This document shows, one piece after another, positions 11,321-20,030 of a stretch of 64,000 nt of DNA. Numbering within the stretch: the first letter of the stretch is position 1; each line of letters starts with the position of its first letter. Source of the stretch: Erythrobacteraceae bacterium (lineage in GTDB: Bacteria > Pseudomonadota > Alphaproteobacteria > Sphingomonadales > Sphingomonadaceae). Under the pieces are notes generated by a model, which saw only the letters and a list, made by a program, of their open reading frames with translations, made no database searches and had not been told where the DNA came from. The position numbers were made by a program, and so were the translations under genes. The stretch is taken from NCBI GenBank assembly GCA_024642525.1, contig JAHEAX010000059.1, positions 62,001 through 126,000 on the forward strand, read 5' to 3'.

Positions 11321-12601
11321 CTATTCGGCAGCTTCCGCAAGATGCCAGGCGGGTGCTTCGTCCATCCCGCGCAGCCTCGCGCTTTCTTCTACCATGAAAT
11401 CGCGCGTCATCGGAATTGCGGCGCGGTCCTTCACATAGACGATCTGCCAATTGACCATGGTTCCGTGGCGGAAACTTTGTTCTGCCCCGACCAGATAAAA
11501 CTGCCACATGCGGAAGAATTGTTCGTCATAAAGATCGACGATTTCCTCGCGGTGCATGACCGTGCGATTGTACCATTCTTCCAGAGTGTGGCTGTAGTGG
11601 AACCGCATGGCTTCCACGTCCATCACCTGCCAGCCGGCTTTCTCGCTTTGCACAACCAATTCGGACAATGCGGGGATATAGCCGCCCGGGAAGATGTATT
11701 TGCGGGTCCAGGCATCGGTATGGCCCGGAGGGCCGGCGCGCCCGCAACAATGCGAAAACATTACCCCATCCGGCTTCAGCAACTTGTGCGTATGTTCGAA
11801 AAACTGCGGGTAGTGCGGGGTACCGACATGTTCGAGCAGGCCGACGGAACTGATCCGGTCAAACTCGCCTTCGACATCGCGGTAATCCATGAGTTCGAAC
11901 TTGACCTTGTCGGCCACGCCTTCTGCCTCTGCGCGTTCGCGGCAGAAGGCGATCTGGTCTTCCGCCAGCGCAACACCCAGAACTTCGCATCCATAATGCT
12001 TGTTGAGATACATGGCGAAGCCGCCCCAGCCGCAACCGATATCGAGCACTTTCGTGCCGGGCTTGAGATACATCTTGGCAGCAAGATGGGCTTTCTTGTC
12101 GAGCTGGGCCTGTTCCAGGCTGATATCCGTGTCGCGGTAATAGCCCATGGTGTATTGCCGGTCCTCATCGAGGAACAGTTCATACAGGCGGCGGGTCAGA
12201 TTATATGTATGTTCTGCGTTCTTGCGCGCCTTGGCTTTCAGATTGATGCTGTCGATGCGCGCAACCAGCTTTTGCAGGGCCTTGCGAACTGGCCCCTTGG
12301 CCTTCAGCGATGCTTCGCCAAGGCGTTTTGCATTCATGGTGACCAGCAGCACCATATCGCGAATGTCATGGGGTTCTTCCACCACCAGCCAGCCCCACAT
12401 ATATGCTTCGCCAGCACCCAGTTGCGGGTACCGGGCGATATGCGTTGATGCCTTGGGGCTGGTCAGCCGGATGTGGACGGGGCCGGGTTTCTCGGCGCTT
12501 TCGTCAGGTGTGCCGTAAGTATATATCTTTCCGTCATAATCAGTGACGATCAGTTGGCCGGTTCGAATGATTTGTTTCAGAAATTTATCGAGTAGCCACA
12601 T
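11321..12601 (-). CDS. Cyclopropane-fatty-acid synthase family methyltransferase (copy 1)
   Basis: A 426-residue paralogue of the gene downstream, aligning along its full length. It shows the SAM-binding motif VLDIGCGWGGFAMYLN, the EHVGTPHYPQFFEHTHKLL segment and the RKYIFPGGYIPALSE block shared with copy 2. The start MWLLDKFLKQ (ATG at 12601) fits the family N-terminus; the ribosome-binding site is weak. The two copies are 11 bases apart and surely cotranscribed. They may have different substrates, for example one making another branched or cyclopropane lipid. Confidence 0.9.
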   Translation of the reverse strand: MWLLDKFLKQIIRTGQLIVTDYDGKIYTYGTPDESAEKPGPVHIRLTSPKASTHIARYPQLGAGEAYMWGWLVVEEPHDIRDMVLLVTMNAKRLGEASLKAKGPVRKALQKLVARIDSINLKAKARKNAEHTYNLTRRLYELFLDEDRQYTMGYYRDTDISLEQAQLDKKAHLAAKMYLKPGTKVLDIGCGWGGFAMYLNKHYGCEVLGVALAEDQIAFCRERAEAEGVADKVKFELMDYRDVEGEFDRISSVGLLEHVGTPHYPQFFEHTHKLLKPDGVMFSHCCGRAGPPGHTDAWTRKYIFPGGYIPALSELVVQSEKAGWQVMDVEAMRFHYSHTLEEWYNRTVMHREEIVDLYDEQFFRMWQFYLVGAEQSFRHGTMVNWQIVYVKDRAAIPMTRDFMVEESARLRGMDEAPAWHLAEAAE

Positions 12602-12684
12602 AAAATTTTCGCCCCTGAACCCGTTTGAAGTGCAAGGATTGGTCACAGGCTGACTTGCTGTCAACTATCGGCTATTGAAGTTTC

Positions 12685-13122
12685 ATGTCAGCACCAAAAA
12701 CAGTACCTACAGATGTCAGGGTTTCCGCCTACATCGACCAGGTGGAACCTGCCGCCAAGCGCGAGGATGCGCTGGCGATTGATGCCGTGTTCCGGCGGGT
12801 GACGGGCGAGGAACCTGCGATGTGGGGGCCGTCCATCATTGGTTATGGCAGCTATGACACGACCTATGCCAGTGGCCGGACCGCACATTGGCTGCGGACA
12901 GGATTTTCGCCGCGAAAGGCGAAACATTCATTCTATCTGATGGGCGGCTATTGCGACGACCTTTCGGCAGAAAGGCGGGCAGCGCAGCTGGCAAAACTAG
13001 GTAAACATTCGCTGGGAAAAAGCTGCCTCTACATCAACAGGCTGGATGATGTGGACCTGGCCGTGCTTGAAGACATCATCGCGGAAGACTGGGCAATCAT
13101 GAAGCGGCTCTATCCGGATTAA
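12685..13122 (+). CDS. DUF1801 domain protein
   Basis: A 145-residue cytosolic protein with one DUF1801 domain (YdhG-like alpha/beta fold). Recognisable elements are the MWGPSIIGYGSYDTTYASGR block and the GKSCLYINRLDDVDLAVL segment. Family members are widespread and small, with no firmly established biochemical role. There is no signal peptide or membrane segment. It is divergent from the CFA-synthase-type genes and convergent with the Mo-oxidoreductase operon. Confidence 0.85.
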   Translation: MSAPKTVPTDVRVSAYIDQVEPAAKREDALAIDAVFRRVTGEEPAMWGPSIIGYGSYDTTYASGRTAHWLRTGFSPRKAKHSFYLMGGYCDDLSAERRAAQLAKLGKHSLGKSCLYINRLDDVDLAVLEDIIAEDWAIMKRLYPD

Positions 13123-13137
13123 GGCCGCGCGGCATGG

Positions 13138-13878
13138 TCAGATACCTGCATACCACTGGTAACCGGCGCGATCTTCCCAATAGCCGCCTTTCCCGAGACC
13201 AATCGCGTCAAGGCTGGACACAACTTCGATAGCGGTCAGATATTTTGGGTGTTTATAGCCCAGCTGTTTCTCGATCCGCATCCTCAACGGCGCACCATTC
13301 TTCACAGGAAGGTTTTCGCCATTCAGCTGGTGGGCGATGATTGTTTGCGGGTGCATGGCATCCACCAGGTCGATGCTCTCGTAATACTCAGCGCCATTGA
13401 GATTGTCAGCGCAGCGAAAGACGATGAATTTCGCATCTTCGCTGATGCCTGCCGCCTCTAGAATAAGAGACAATTGCGGGCCGGTCCATTCGCCGATTGC
13501 GCTCCATCCCTCGACACAGTCGTGCCGGGTAATCTGTGTGCGTTGCGGCAGTTTGCGGATGTTTTCCAGCGACAGCGACATGGGATTGCGAACCAGTCCG
13601 CCAACCTCCAGCCGCCAGTTGTCGAACCCTTCACTGACATGGCGCTGATACGCATCTGTTTCGACATTGATGGACCCATTGCCGCGGAAATAGGGTGAAA
13701 TATCCGCCTTTGAATATTCGCGCACCAAAGCATAGCGATCCGCCAGGGCGCGGTGGGCCTTGCGGTGCCAGTCCTCTGCCGCATCAAGCAGAGAGGCGCC
13801 GATCTTGGTGTCGGCGACCTTGGAACAGGCGCCAACAAACAGGGCACCAATCCCCGCCATTACTGCGCGCCGCTTCAC
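13138..13878 (-). CDS. Molybdopterin-dependent oxidoreductase (sulfite-oxidase fold), probable Tat lipoprotein
   Basis: A 246-residue protein of the sulfite oxidase/YedY superfamily. The core spans about residues 60-240; the cysteine in ITRHDCVEGWSAIGEWTG is the expected molybdenum ligand. The N-terminus KRRAVMAGIG has a twin-arginine pair and is followed by LFVGAC, a lipobox, so the folded cofactor-containing protein is probably exported by Tat and lipid-anchored. The GTG at 13878 follows GGGAGG and overlaps the upstream cytochrome b stop by 4 bases (GTGA). The substrate is unknown; MsrP-like repair of oxidised methionine is possible but not shown. Confidence 0.85.
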   Translation of the reverse strand: MKRRAVMAGIGALFVGACSKVADTKIGASLLDAAEDWHRKAHRALADRYALVREYSKADISPYFRGNGSINVETDAYQRHVSEGFDNWRLEVGGLVRNPMSLSLENIRKLPQRTQITRHDCVEGWSAIGEWTGPQLSLILEAAGISEDAKFIVFRCADNLNGAEYYESIDLVDAMHPQTIIAHQLNGENLPVKNGAPLRMRIEKQLGYKHPKYLTAIEVVSSLDAIGLGKGGYWEDRAGYQWYAGI

Positions 13879-14537
13879 AGCCTGCCTCCCGTTATCATGT
13901 CGCGGATCTGCCGCACCGGTCCTGACAGCAGAACCAGCACGACATGCACCACGAAAAAGGCAAAAATCCCCCAGGCGAAGATGAAATGAATGGATCGTGC
14001 GCTTTGCCGCCCGCCAAACCCGTCCACCAGCCATGGGGCCGCCGCTTCAAAGCCGGGGCTGATGGCTAGGCCGGAAAATATCATGCCGGGCAACAGGATG
14101 CCGAGGACGAGCCCATAGGCGAGTTTTTGCAGGAAATTATACTTGCTACCTTCATGGTCGAAATTCAGCTTCAGGTGCTGGATGATATCGTGCCTGATCG
14201 CAGCGGGTTTCCATTCGCGGCGGCTGGTCCTGAGATCGCGCCAGAAATGGCGGTTGGCCAGCATCGCTGCCCACATGAACAGCATCCCGAGCGCGAAAGG
14301 CCAGGCGGCCAATATGTGCCAGTCCCGCGCTGCGGCCAGGCTGTAATAATCCGGGATTGTCATCCATCCGGGAAAACGGGGAACCCGCAGCCACGCCTGT
14401 TCCGGCGCGAAGCCCCATTGGCCCCAGTATAACCAGAGATGCGCGTTGGATATGTTGAGGCCGGACATGAAAAGAATGACGACACACGCCAGATTGACCC
14501 AATGCCAGAGGCGTGTCGCAAGATTGTGCCGTTTCAT
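13875..14537 (-). CDS. Cytochrome b561-family membrane protein
   Basis: A 220-residue integral membrane protein with about four hydrophobic spans (near residues 10-30, 75-97, 135-155 and 180-205). Histidines at the helix positions typical of b-type haem ligands are seen in RLWHWVN, RDWHILA and SIHFIFAWG. Such subunits pass electrons between the quinone pool and periplasmic enzymes. It overlaps the genes on both sides by 4 bases, so it is very probably the electron-transfer partner of the downstream Mo-oxidoreductase, analogous to MsrQ with MsrP although of a different family. Confidence 0.87.
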   Translation of the reverse strand: MKRHNLATRLWHWVNLACVVILFMSGLNISNAHLWLYWGQWGFAPEQAWLRVPRFPGWMTIPDYYSLAAARDWHILAAWPFALGMLFMWAAMLANRHFWRDLRTSRREWKPAAIRHDIIQHLKLNFDHEGSKYNFLQKLAYGLVLGILLPGMIFSGLAISPGFEAAAPWLVDGFGGRQSARSIHFIFAWGIFAFFVVHVVLVLLSGPVRQIRDMITGGRL

Positions 14538-15307
14538 CGGGCTGCGCTCTCACGGGCAAGATAAATCACGTCGCGCGGCTGGTTCAGCAAATGCTGGCCG
14601 CTATCGACGAACAATGTCTCCCCGCTCTTGAGCCAGCCTTGTGCAAGAAACAGCGCCGCATCAGCCAGTTCGCCAGAAGTGGTTTTCCGGCCAAGCAAGT
14701 TCATGCGGTGCGAAATTTCCGTTTCCTGTTCGGACTGGTCGTGACTGGCCAGAATTGCACCGGGCGCGAGGCCATAGACCCGGTCCGAATCGTTGCCGGA
14801 TGCGGCAAGGTCCATCGCCAGCATTGGAATGGAAGCGGCCAATGCGTGCTTGCTCATCGTGTAGGAGAAGAAATCGGGATTGGGGTTTTCGAGCTTCTGA
14901 TCTGTCACCTGGATGATCCGCCGCCCGCCTTTTGCTTTTGCAAATTTGAGATAGGCCTGCGCCATCAGGACAGGGGTGCGCGCGTTTATCTGCATCGCCA
15001 TGGCGTTGGTTACAGGGTCGAGCATGGCCGCATCGTCGGCGACAAAGACCGAAGCTGAATTGATGAGCGCGCGCCAGTCTTCCTGCTTGCTGGCGATTGC
15101 TTTTACCATGGCCAGTGCGGCTGTTTCATCAGCCAGATCGCAGCCGATGGTTTCGGCAGATGGCAAGGACCGCGCCAGCTTCTCTGCCTCGGTTGCAGAA
15201 GTGCCGTAATGGATAATGACGTGCCAGCCTGCCTTGCCGAATGCGCGGGCGATTTCCGCGCCAATCCGGCGGCCGGCGCCCGTAATCAGCACAGCAGGGC
15301 GGCTCAT
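14534..15307 (-). CDS. Short-chain dehydrogenase/reductase, pteridine-reductase/FolM-like
   Basis: A 257-residue cytosolic Rossmann-fold SDR. It shows the cofactor motif TGAGRRIG, whose arginine after the glycines is typical of pteridine-reductase and FolM-type SDRs. The catalytic SYTMSK (YxxxK) follows near residue 150. It is the first gene of a three-gene overlapping operon with cytochrome b and a molybdopterin enzyme, an unusual partnership that may point to pterin chemistry, but the substrate cannot be read from the sequence. ATG at 15307 is preferred over a GTG 12 bases upstream. Confidence 0.82.
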   Translation of the reverse strand: MSRPAVLITGAGRRIGAEIARAFGKAGWHVIIHYGTSATEAEKLARSLPSAETIGCDLADETAALAMVKAIASKQEDWRALINSASVFVADDAAMLDPVTNAMAMQINARTPVLMAQAYLKFAKAKGGRRIIQVTDQKLENPNPDFFSYTMSKHALAASIPMLAMDLAASGNDSDRVYGLAPGAILASHDQSEQETEISHRMNLLGRKTTSGELADAALFLAQGWLKSGETLFVDSGQHLLNQPRDVIYLARESAAR

Positions 15308-15443
15308 GATCGCCTGCACTCTGGATACCGGTGCGCAGGCAGTGGACCTTGCACGCTGCTTTTTTCCGGCAATTCAAAGGCGATCTGCATGGTTTCCTTG
15401 GAGCATAGTCTGCGCCCTGATGAAAGCGTCAAAGCCGCAAATG

Positions 15444-15474
15444 AAAAACGCGCCGCCACCGGGGTGACGACGCG
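15444..15474 (-). terminator. Intrinsic terminator of the glycine-zipper gene
   Basis: On the minus strand a 12-bp stem (two G-U pairs) is formed by CGCGTCGTCACC and GGTGGCGGCGCG, followed by TTTTTCATTT. It starts 24 bases after the glycine-zipper stop codon. Confidence 0.75.
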
Positions 15475-15497
15475 CTCAATTTAAAATTCGCAATCGA

Positions 15498-15875
15498 TCA
15501 GCGGCAGCTGAGGCTGCCCTTGTCAATTTCGCGGCCCAGAAGTCCGCCAGCGGCGGCACCAAGAATTACGCCCAGCGTGCGGTCACCGCGGCCTGCAAGT
15601 TCATGGCCGGCCAATGCGCCCACACCGGCACCTATAATAAGGCCGGTCGTGCCATTGTCGCGCTTGCAGTAATAACGCCCGTCATCGCCGCGCCACACGC
15701 GGTCGCTGCGCGAGATCCGGCGCGGCTGGTAATAACGGCCATTGGCATCATAGATGCGAGCCCGATCCTTGGCGCGCTTGCCATGAGCGGGGGCCCAGGC
15801 TGGCGGGTCGGCAAAGACCGGTGCCGCGGGGATTGTGAGTGCTGCAGCGGCTGCTGCCAAAATCATCTTTCGCAT
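15498..15875 (-). CDS. Secreted glycine-zipper 2TM domain protein
   Basis: A 125-residue exported protein with a Sec signal (cleavage after PVFA). A basic, aromatic middle region (YYQPRRISRSDRVWRG) follows, then a C-terminal glycine-zipper segment GLIIGAGVGALAGHELAG and GVILGAAAGGLLG. Such segments insert into or line the outer membrane; many sphingomonad envelope proteins share this layout. Cysteines in YYCKRD and the terminal LSCR could pair. It is monocistronic with its own terminator. Confidence 0.83.
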   Translation of the reverse strand: MRKMILAAAAAALTIPAAPVFADPPAWAPAHGKRAKDRARIYDANGRYYQPRRISRSDRVWRGDDGRYYCKRDNGTTGLIIGAGVGALAGHELAGRGDRTLGVILGAAAGGLLGREIDKGSLSCR

Positions 15876-16053
15876 GGTTTCAAACCTTCCATGTCCATTG
15901 CGCTTGTAATCTGTAACGATGCAATTCCGCTATCGGTCCACAACCTCAGATGAACAAAGAAGCCTGCCGCAATTTTAACGATGGATTGAGCGGATTTGTC
16001 GGCAAATGGTGACGCATCGCGTTATAAATCGATGAAATTCAGCAAAGCGATGT

Positions 16054-16698
16054 TCAACCCAAAGCGCGCCGCGCACGCTCCTGCAAATCTGGAGAGAGAC
16101 GGCCCAGCGACATGATTTCGGTCAGTTCCGATCGGTCCTTGCTGGGCGACGCGCCGAAAATGGCCATGAACACGCGTTCCACGCTCCATCCATCATGCCC
16201 GGCTTCAAGCTGTTCCAACAGGTCGCCAGCCTCGGCATGGCCTTCCTCGATGACACGGAAATATATGCCGCATCTGCCGGTCTGAACAATATGCGCGACC
16301 ATGCCTTTTTGGCCGAAGCGATGTTCGATTTTCCAGCAGGGTTTGCGCGGCTGGCTTATTTCAAGCAGGGCTGTGCCAAGGCGGAACCGGTCTCCGACAA
16401 GTGCGGCTGTTTCAACCAGCCCGGTGGCACTGATATTCTCGCCGAAAGCCCCCGGCTGTTGGAGCAGGGGATGGTCCCCGACCAGCTTGCGCCAGCCGTC
16501 ATAATGATCACGCGGGTAAAGATGAACGGCCATGTGTGGTCCGCCATGATGCACAGCATCGGCCTGCTGGTCGCCTTTAAGCCCCAGGCGGGTGATTTTC
16601 ACACGGCCTGCAACGGGGGATTTCGCAATCGCGCTTGCTTCATCGCCCCGAAATGGCGCTGCCTTGCCCGTCAGCAATGCGCTGACGGAAACGCTCAT
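16054..16698 (-). CDS. MOSC domain protein (YiiM-like)
   Basis: A 214-residue cytosolic protein with a MOSC domain, the C-terminal domain family of molybdenum cofactor sulfurases. The family signature appears as [24 protein letters not shown] and the cysteine-containing [15 protein letters not shown]. The cysteine is a candidate cofactor or sulfur ligand. YiiM relatives reduce N-hydroxylated bases such as 6-hydroxylaminopurine. The start overlaps the rlmN stop by 4 bases (ATGA), giving an rlmN-MOSC operon. Confidence 0.87.
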   Translation of the reverse strand: MSVSVSALLTGKAAPFRGDEASAIAKSPVAGRVKITRLGLKGDQQADAVHHGGPHMAVHLYPRDHYDGWRKLVGDHPLLQQPGAFGENISATGLVETAALVGDRFRLGTALLEISQPRKPCWKIEHRFGQKGMVAHIVQTGRCGIYFRVIEEGHAEAGDLLEQLEAGHDGWSVERVFMAIFGASPSKDRSELTEIMSLGRLSPDLQERARRALG

Positions 16699-17963
16699 CC
16701 GGCGTCGCTTGCATTGACAGTTGCTTCTGCATCGGCGGTTTCAGCCGCTTCGCGATCACGCTGGGCGCGGCTTTTCTTTTCCGCTGCCGTGCGAAGCTGC
16801 CCGCAGGCCGCATCAATATCGCGCCCGCGCGGAGTGCGGACAGGCGCGCTGATGCCCGCATTGAAAACGATACTGGAAAAGCTGCGGATGCGTTCAGGCG
16901 TGGAACAATCATAGGGCGCGCCCGGCCACGGGTTAAATGGAATGAGATTGACCTTTGCAGGCAAATCATACCGCTTGAGCAGGCGGACAAGTTCATGCGC
17001 GTCTTCGTCGCTGTCGTTCTTGTCCTTCAGCATCACATATTCAAAGGTGATGCGGCGGGCATTGGACGCGCTGGGATAATCCGCGCAGGCCTTCAGCAAT
17101 TCGTCGATGCCATATTTGCGGTTGATCGGCACGATTTCGTCCCGCACTTCCTTGGTCACTGCGTGCAGGGAAACCGCCAGGTTTACGCCAATTTCATCGC
17201 CGCAACGGGCCATCATCGGTACCACACCGCTGGTGGACAAGGTGATGCGGCGCTTTGAAAGGGCCAGACCTTCGCCATCCATCACCAGCCGCAAGGCATC
17301 GCGGACATGGTCGAAATTGTATAGCGGTTCACCCATGCCCATCATCACGATGTTGGTCAGCAGGCGGCCATCGGCGCTATATTCGCTTTCGTTTTCCTCT
17401 TCGGAAATATCCATCCGGCCCTTGGGCCATTCGCCCAGCGCATCGCGGGCAAGCATGACCTGGCCGACAATTTCGCCCGGCGTCAGGTTGCGCACCAGAC
17501 GCATGGTTCCGGTGTGGCAGAATGTGCAGTTGAGCGTGCAGCCGACCTGGCTGGAAACGCACAATGTTCCGCGGTCTGCATCGGGTATGAAAACCATTTC
17601 GAAATCATGGCCGTCATCGGTTTGAAGCAACCATTTACGGGTGCCGTCTGTCGAATGCTGGGCTTCCACAATGTTCGGGCGGCCAACGACAAAGCGTTCT
17701 TCCAGCCATGGCTGCATGGTCTTGGAAATATCCGTCATGGCGGAAAATTCAGTCACGCCGCGATGATACAGCCAGTGATAAACCTGTTTCGACCGCAGCT
17801 TTGCCTGCTTGGGTTCCAAACCGGCTTCGGTGAACAGTTCCATGATCCGGATTTTGGGCAGGCCGAGAAGATCAATACGACCATCGGCGCGCGGCGTTAT
17901 ATCGCGAGCGACGGGAACCGGATCGATTTGTCCGGGGATCGACATGAGTGCTGTGTCTGCCAT
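16695..17963 (-). CDS. rlmN: Dual-specificity 23S rRNA/tRNA (adenine-C2) methyltransferase RlmN
   Basis: A 422-residue radical-SAM enzyme that methylates C2 of A2503 in 23S rRNA and A37 of some tRNAs. The [4Fe-4S] cluster cysteines are C142, C146 and C149 in [26 protein letters not shown] and the C-terminal [12 protein letters not shown] with the methyl-carrying cysteine region match RlmN. The start [11 protein letters not shown] (17963) is chosen because homology begins soon after; the open frame extends upstream with no similarity. It is coupled to the MOSC gene downstream. Confidence 0.96.
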   Translation of the reverse strand: MADTALMSIPGQIDPVPVARDITPRADGRIDLLGLPKIRIMELFTEAGLEPKQAKLRSKQVYHWLYHRGVTEFSAMTDISKTMQPWLEERFVVGRPNIVEAQHSTDGTRKWLLQTDDGHDFEMVFIPDADRGTLCVSSQVGCTLNCTFCHTGTMRLVRNLTPGEIVGQVMLARDALGEWPKGRMDISEEENESEYSADGRLLTNIVMMGMGEPLYNFDHVRDALRLVMDGEGLALSKRRITLSTSGVVPMMARCGDEIGVNLAVSLHAVTKEVRDEIVPINRKYGIDELLKACADYPSASNARRITFEYVMLKDKNDSDEDAHELVRLLKRYDLPAKVNLIPFNPWPGAPYDCSTPERIRSFSSIVFNAGISAPVRTPRGRDIDAACGQLRTAAEKKSRAQRDREAAETADAEATVNASDAG

Positions 17964-18273
17964 GAGAGCCAGCGATATAGGCGCAAGGCCGGTAAAAATC
18001 CAGCGTATCCGGCAAAGGCATGGAGGTGCCGGGAAATAAGCACAGCCAGGCATGGAAGATTGTGCCTTTGCGTCAATATACGGCGTAATGCCGTTCATCT
18101 GGTAGAAAGGTTGTTACGTTTGCCTATAATATAGAACGGTTCATCGGTAATTATGTTGCGCAAATGCAACTGTCCGATTGTTGTGTGAGGTTCATGAAAC
18201 CAAGCCCGATCCGCTCCGTTATGGCTGTCCACGCTGTGATCAAACCGCGTTGAATAACCTACTGGAGTATACA
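17964..18273. other. Divergent promoter region of rlmN and the outer-membrane protein gene
   Basis: No coding sequence was identified. A TATAAT hexamer lies at 18125-18130, about 145 bases upstream of the outer-membrane protein start, but no well-spaced TTGACA partner is visible. A GGAG ribosome-binding site sits 6 bases before the ATG at 18274. A long leader is therefore possible. Confidence 0.4.
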
Positions 18274-18939
18274 ATGAAAAAGACAGTCGCACTTCTCGCA
18301 GCTACCGCTCTTGGCGCTGTTGCCGCACCTGCATTCGCGCAGGACAATACCGCCACTTTCACCGGCCCGCGCGTCGAAGGCATCATCGGTTATGACATGG
18401 CCAAGGCTGGCAGCAGCGTCGATGACGATGCAAATCAGGACAATGACCAGTCGATCGACGGCATCATGTATGGTGCAGCAGTCGGTTATGACGTCGATCT
18501 CGGCGGCGTAGTAGTCGGTGCAGAAGTGGAACTGACCAATTCTTCGGCAAACACGAAGTTTGATGTCGGCGATTTTGAAGGCTTCGGTTTCGGTAATGTC
18601 AAAGCAGGCCGTGACCTGTATCTTGGCGCCCGCGTTGGCGTGAAGGCAGCACCTGACGTTCTGCTTTATGCCAAGGGTGGTTACACCAACGCCAAGTTCG
18701 ACGTGCGTTCGAACGATGGCACGACCGAGTTCAACCAGGACATCGACACCGACGGTTTCCGCATTGGCGCGGGCGCTGAATATGCGCTCAACCGCAATAC
18801 CTTCATGAAGCTGGAATACCGCTATTCCAACTACAGCAAGGCTGAAATCGACTTTAATGGCGATATCCCTGATTCCGACCGTTTCGACGTCGATCTTGAC
18901 CGCCACCAGGTGGTTGCGAGCGTGGGCTACCGTTTCTGA
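18274..18939 (+). CDS. Outer-membrane beta-barrel (porin-family) protein
   Basis: A 221-residue OmpA/Omp25-like eight-stranded barrel. A clear Sec signal ends APAFA, then alternating hydrophobic and charged beta strands follow, finishing with SVGYRF, a terminal aromatic residue recognised by the BAM complex. Acidic loops (VDDDANQDNDQSIDG and IPDSDRFDVDLDR) probably face the outside. The ATG at 18274 has a well-placed GGAG. A strong terminator follows, so it is a single-gene unit, and is likely well expressed. Confidence 0.9.
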   Translation: MKKTVALLAATALGAVAAPAFAQDNTATFTGPRVEGIIGYDMAKAGSSVDDDANQDNDQSIDGIMYGAAVGYDVDLGGVVVGAEVELTNSSANTKFDVGDFEGFGFGNVKAGRDLYLGARVGVKAAPDVLLYAKGGYTNAKFDVRSNDGTTEFNQDIDTDGFRIGAGAEYALNRNTFMKLEYRYSNYSKAEIDFNGDIPDSDRFDVDLDRHQVVASVGYRF

Positions 18940-18963
18940 TCGGAACGAAAATTTGATTGAAGG

Positions 18964-18994
18964 CGGGTCGGGGAGAAATCTCCGGCCCGTTTTT
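18964..18994 (+). terminator. Intrinsic terminator of the outer-membrane protein gene
   Basis: CGGGTCGGGG pairs with CTCCGGCCCG (10 bp with G-U pairs), loop AGAAAT, followed by TTTTT. It lies 25 bases after the stop codon. Confidence 0.85.
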
Positions 18995-19005
18995 CATGGC
19001 GCGCG

Positions 19006-19497
19006 CTAGATGCGGGCGCAGCCGACTGTTGCGGCATCCATCGCCGTTGCCGCGCCTGCCAGCGTGTAGGTGTCAAAGAACCGGCGGCCGCGCGCATCTG
19101 TGGAATTGACCGTCATGGTCCGCGCAGAACGCATCGCGGCGACTATCGCGGCATCCATCGTCTTGTCGCTGGACCAAGCATCGCCGCCGCCGCCATCCAG
19201 CGGATAATATTTGCCGTTGATACGCAGGGAAATGCGCGCCTTGGCTGCCATCTTGCGTGACAGACGCAGGTGCAGCTGGTTCCTGATATTTCGCTTGGGC
19301 CAGGTGCCAATAGTGGCAAATGGCTGATAGTCGCGTTCGCGTGTGCTCGGGTTTGCTTTGGCAATGGCGTAGCACCGCGGCACGGACGGGTCGCGGAAGG
19401 CTCCCCAGTCTGAAAAGATGCCCAGGCTGTCGCGCGCAAAGGCAGCAGGCGCACTGCCAGCTGCTGCTATGGCAAGGGCAATCGCAAGGCCTCTCAT
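19006..19497 (-). CDS. Exported IalB-like (invasion-associated locus B family) protein
   Basis: A 163-residue protein with a Sec signal (cleavage after AAFA) and a domain resembling the IalB family: SDWGAFRDPSVPRCYAIA, then RISLRINGKYYPL and a C-terminal region with one late cysteine (VGCARI), which could pair with the cysteine of PRCYAI. The family name comes from Bartonella; in free-living bacteria the role is unknown and no invasion function is implied. Its start overlaps the greB stop by 4 bases. Confidence 0.7.
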   Translation of the reverse strand: MRGLAIALAIAAAGSAPAAFARDSLGIFSDWGAFRDPSVPRCYAIAKANPSTRERDYQPFATIGTWPKRNIRNQLHLRLSRKMAAKARISLRINGKYYPLDGGGGDAWSSDKTMDAAIVAAMRSARTMTVNSTDARGRRFFDTYTLAGAATAMDAATVGCARI

Positions 19498-19994
19498 GCC
19501 GCGGCACCTTGTGCCGAGGGATATTGGATGGCGACAACTTCCCATTCTTTTTCGCCGCCCGGCAGCCGAACTATGCGCAAATCACCCAGCACAGCGCCAT
19601 GCAGCGCGCGCGCCATGGGGGAACCCCAGCCGATTTTTCCGGCACTGGCGTCCTGCTCATCATCACCCAGCAGGGTGACTGTGCGCTGCAGGTCATCTTC
19701 ATCTGCCAGCGTGACAGTCGCCCCGAACCACACGCGTTCACGGTCTGGCTGGTCGGACGGATCGATGACCCGCGCCGCTTTCATTCGGCGGGCAAGATGC
19801 GACAATTCGCGGTCGATTTCGCGCATCCGTTTGCGGCCGTAAATATAATCGCCGTTTTCCGAACGGTCGCCATTGCCCGCTGCCCAACTGACGATTTCAA
19901 CGATTTCCGGCCGTTCCTTGCCCAGCAAGTGATCATATCGTGCCTTCAGCGCGGCAAAACCGGCGGGCGAGATCGGGTTGGAGGCAGATTTCAT
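19494..19994 (-). CDS. greB: GreA/GreB-family transcript cleavage factor, GreB type
   Basis: A 166-residue RNA-polymerase secondary-channel factor that rescues backtracked complexes. The N-terminal coiled coil carries the tip acidic pair within SENGDYIYGRKRMREID, typical of GreB, and the C-terminal FKBP-like domain contains GWGSPMARALHGA. The start is either ATG at 19994 or ATG at 20021; both lie within a perfect 13-bp inverted repeat (19992-20022). 19994 fits the family length. It is cotranscribed with the IalB-like gene downstream and probably the lytic transglycosylase upstream. Confidence 0.9.
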   Translation of the reverse strand: MKSASNPISPAGFAALKARYDHLLGKERPEIVEIVSWAAGNGDRSENGDYIYGRKRMREIDRELSHLARRMKAARVIDPSDQPDRERVWFGATVTLADEDDLQRTVTLLGDDEQDASAGKIGWGSPMARALHGAVLGDLRIVRLPGGEKEWEVVAIQYPSAQGAAA

Positions 19995-20022
19995 GGTTGG
20001 CAGTGCCTTACTGCCAACCATG
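19992..20022. repeat. Perfect inverted repeat over the greB start codon
   Basis: CATGGTTGGCAGT and ACTGCCAACCATG are exact reverse complements separated by GCCTT. In the minus-strand mRNA this gives a 13-bp hairpin with both candidate greB ATGs in its two arms, between the transglycosylase stop (20031) and greB. It could limit greB translation or mark a processing or termination point; there is no T-run. Confidence 0.75.
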
Positions 20023-20030
20023 GGGAAATT

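Noticed and set aside
18111-18130. TTGTTA and TATAAT as a promoter for the outer-membrane protein gene
   Set aside because: The spacer is only 8 bases, too short for a sigma-70 type promoter; the TATAAT alone is kept as a weak remark.
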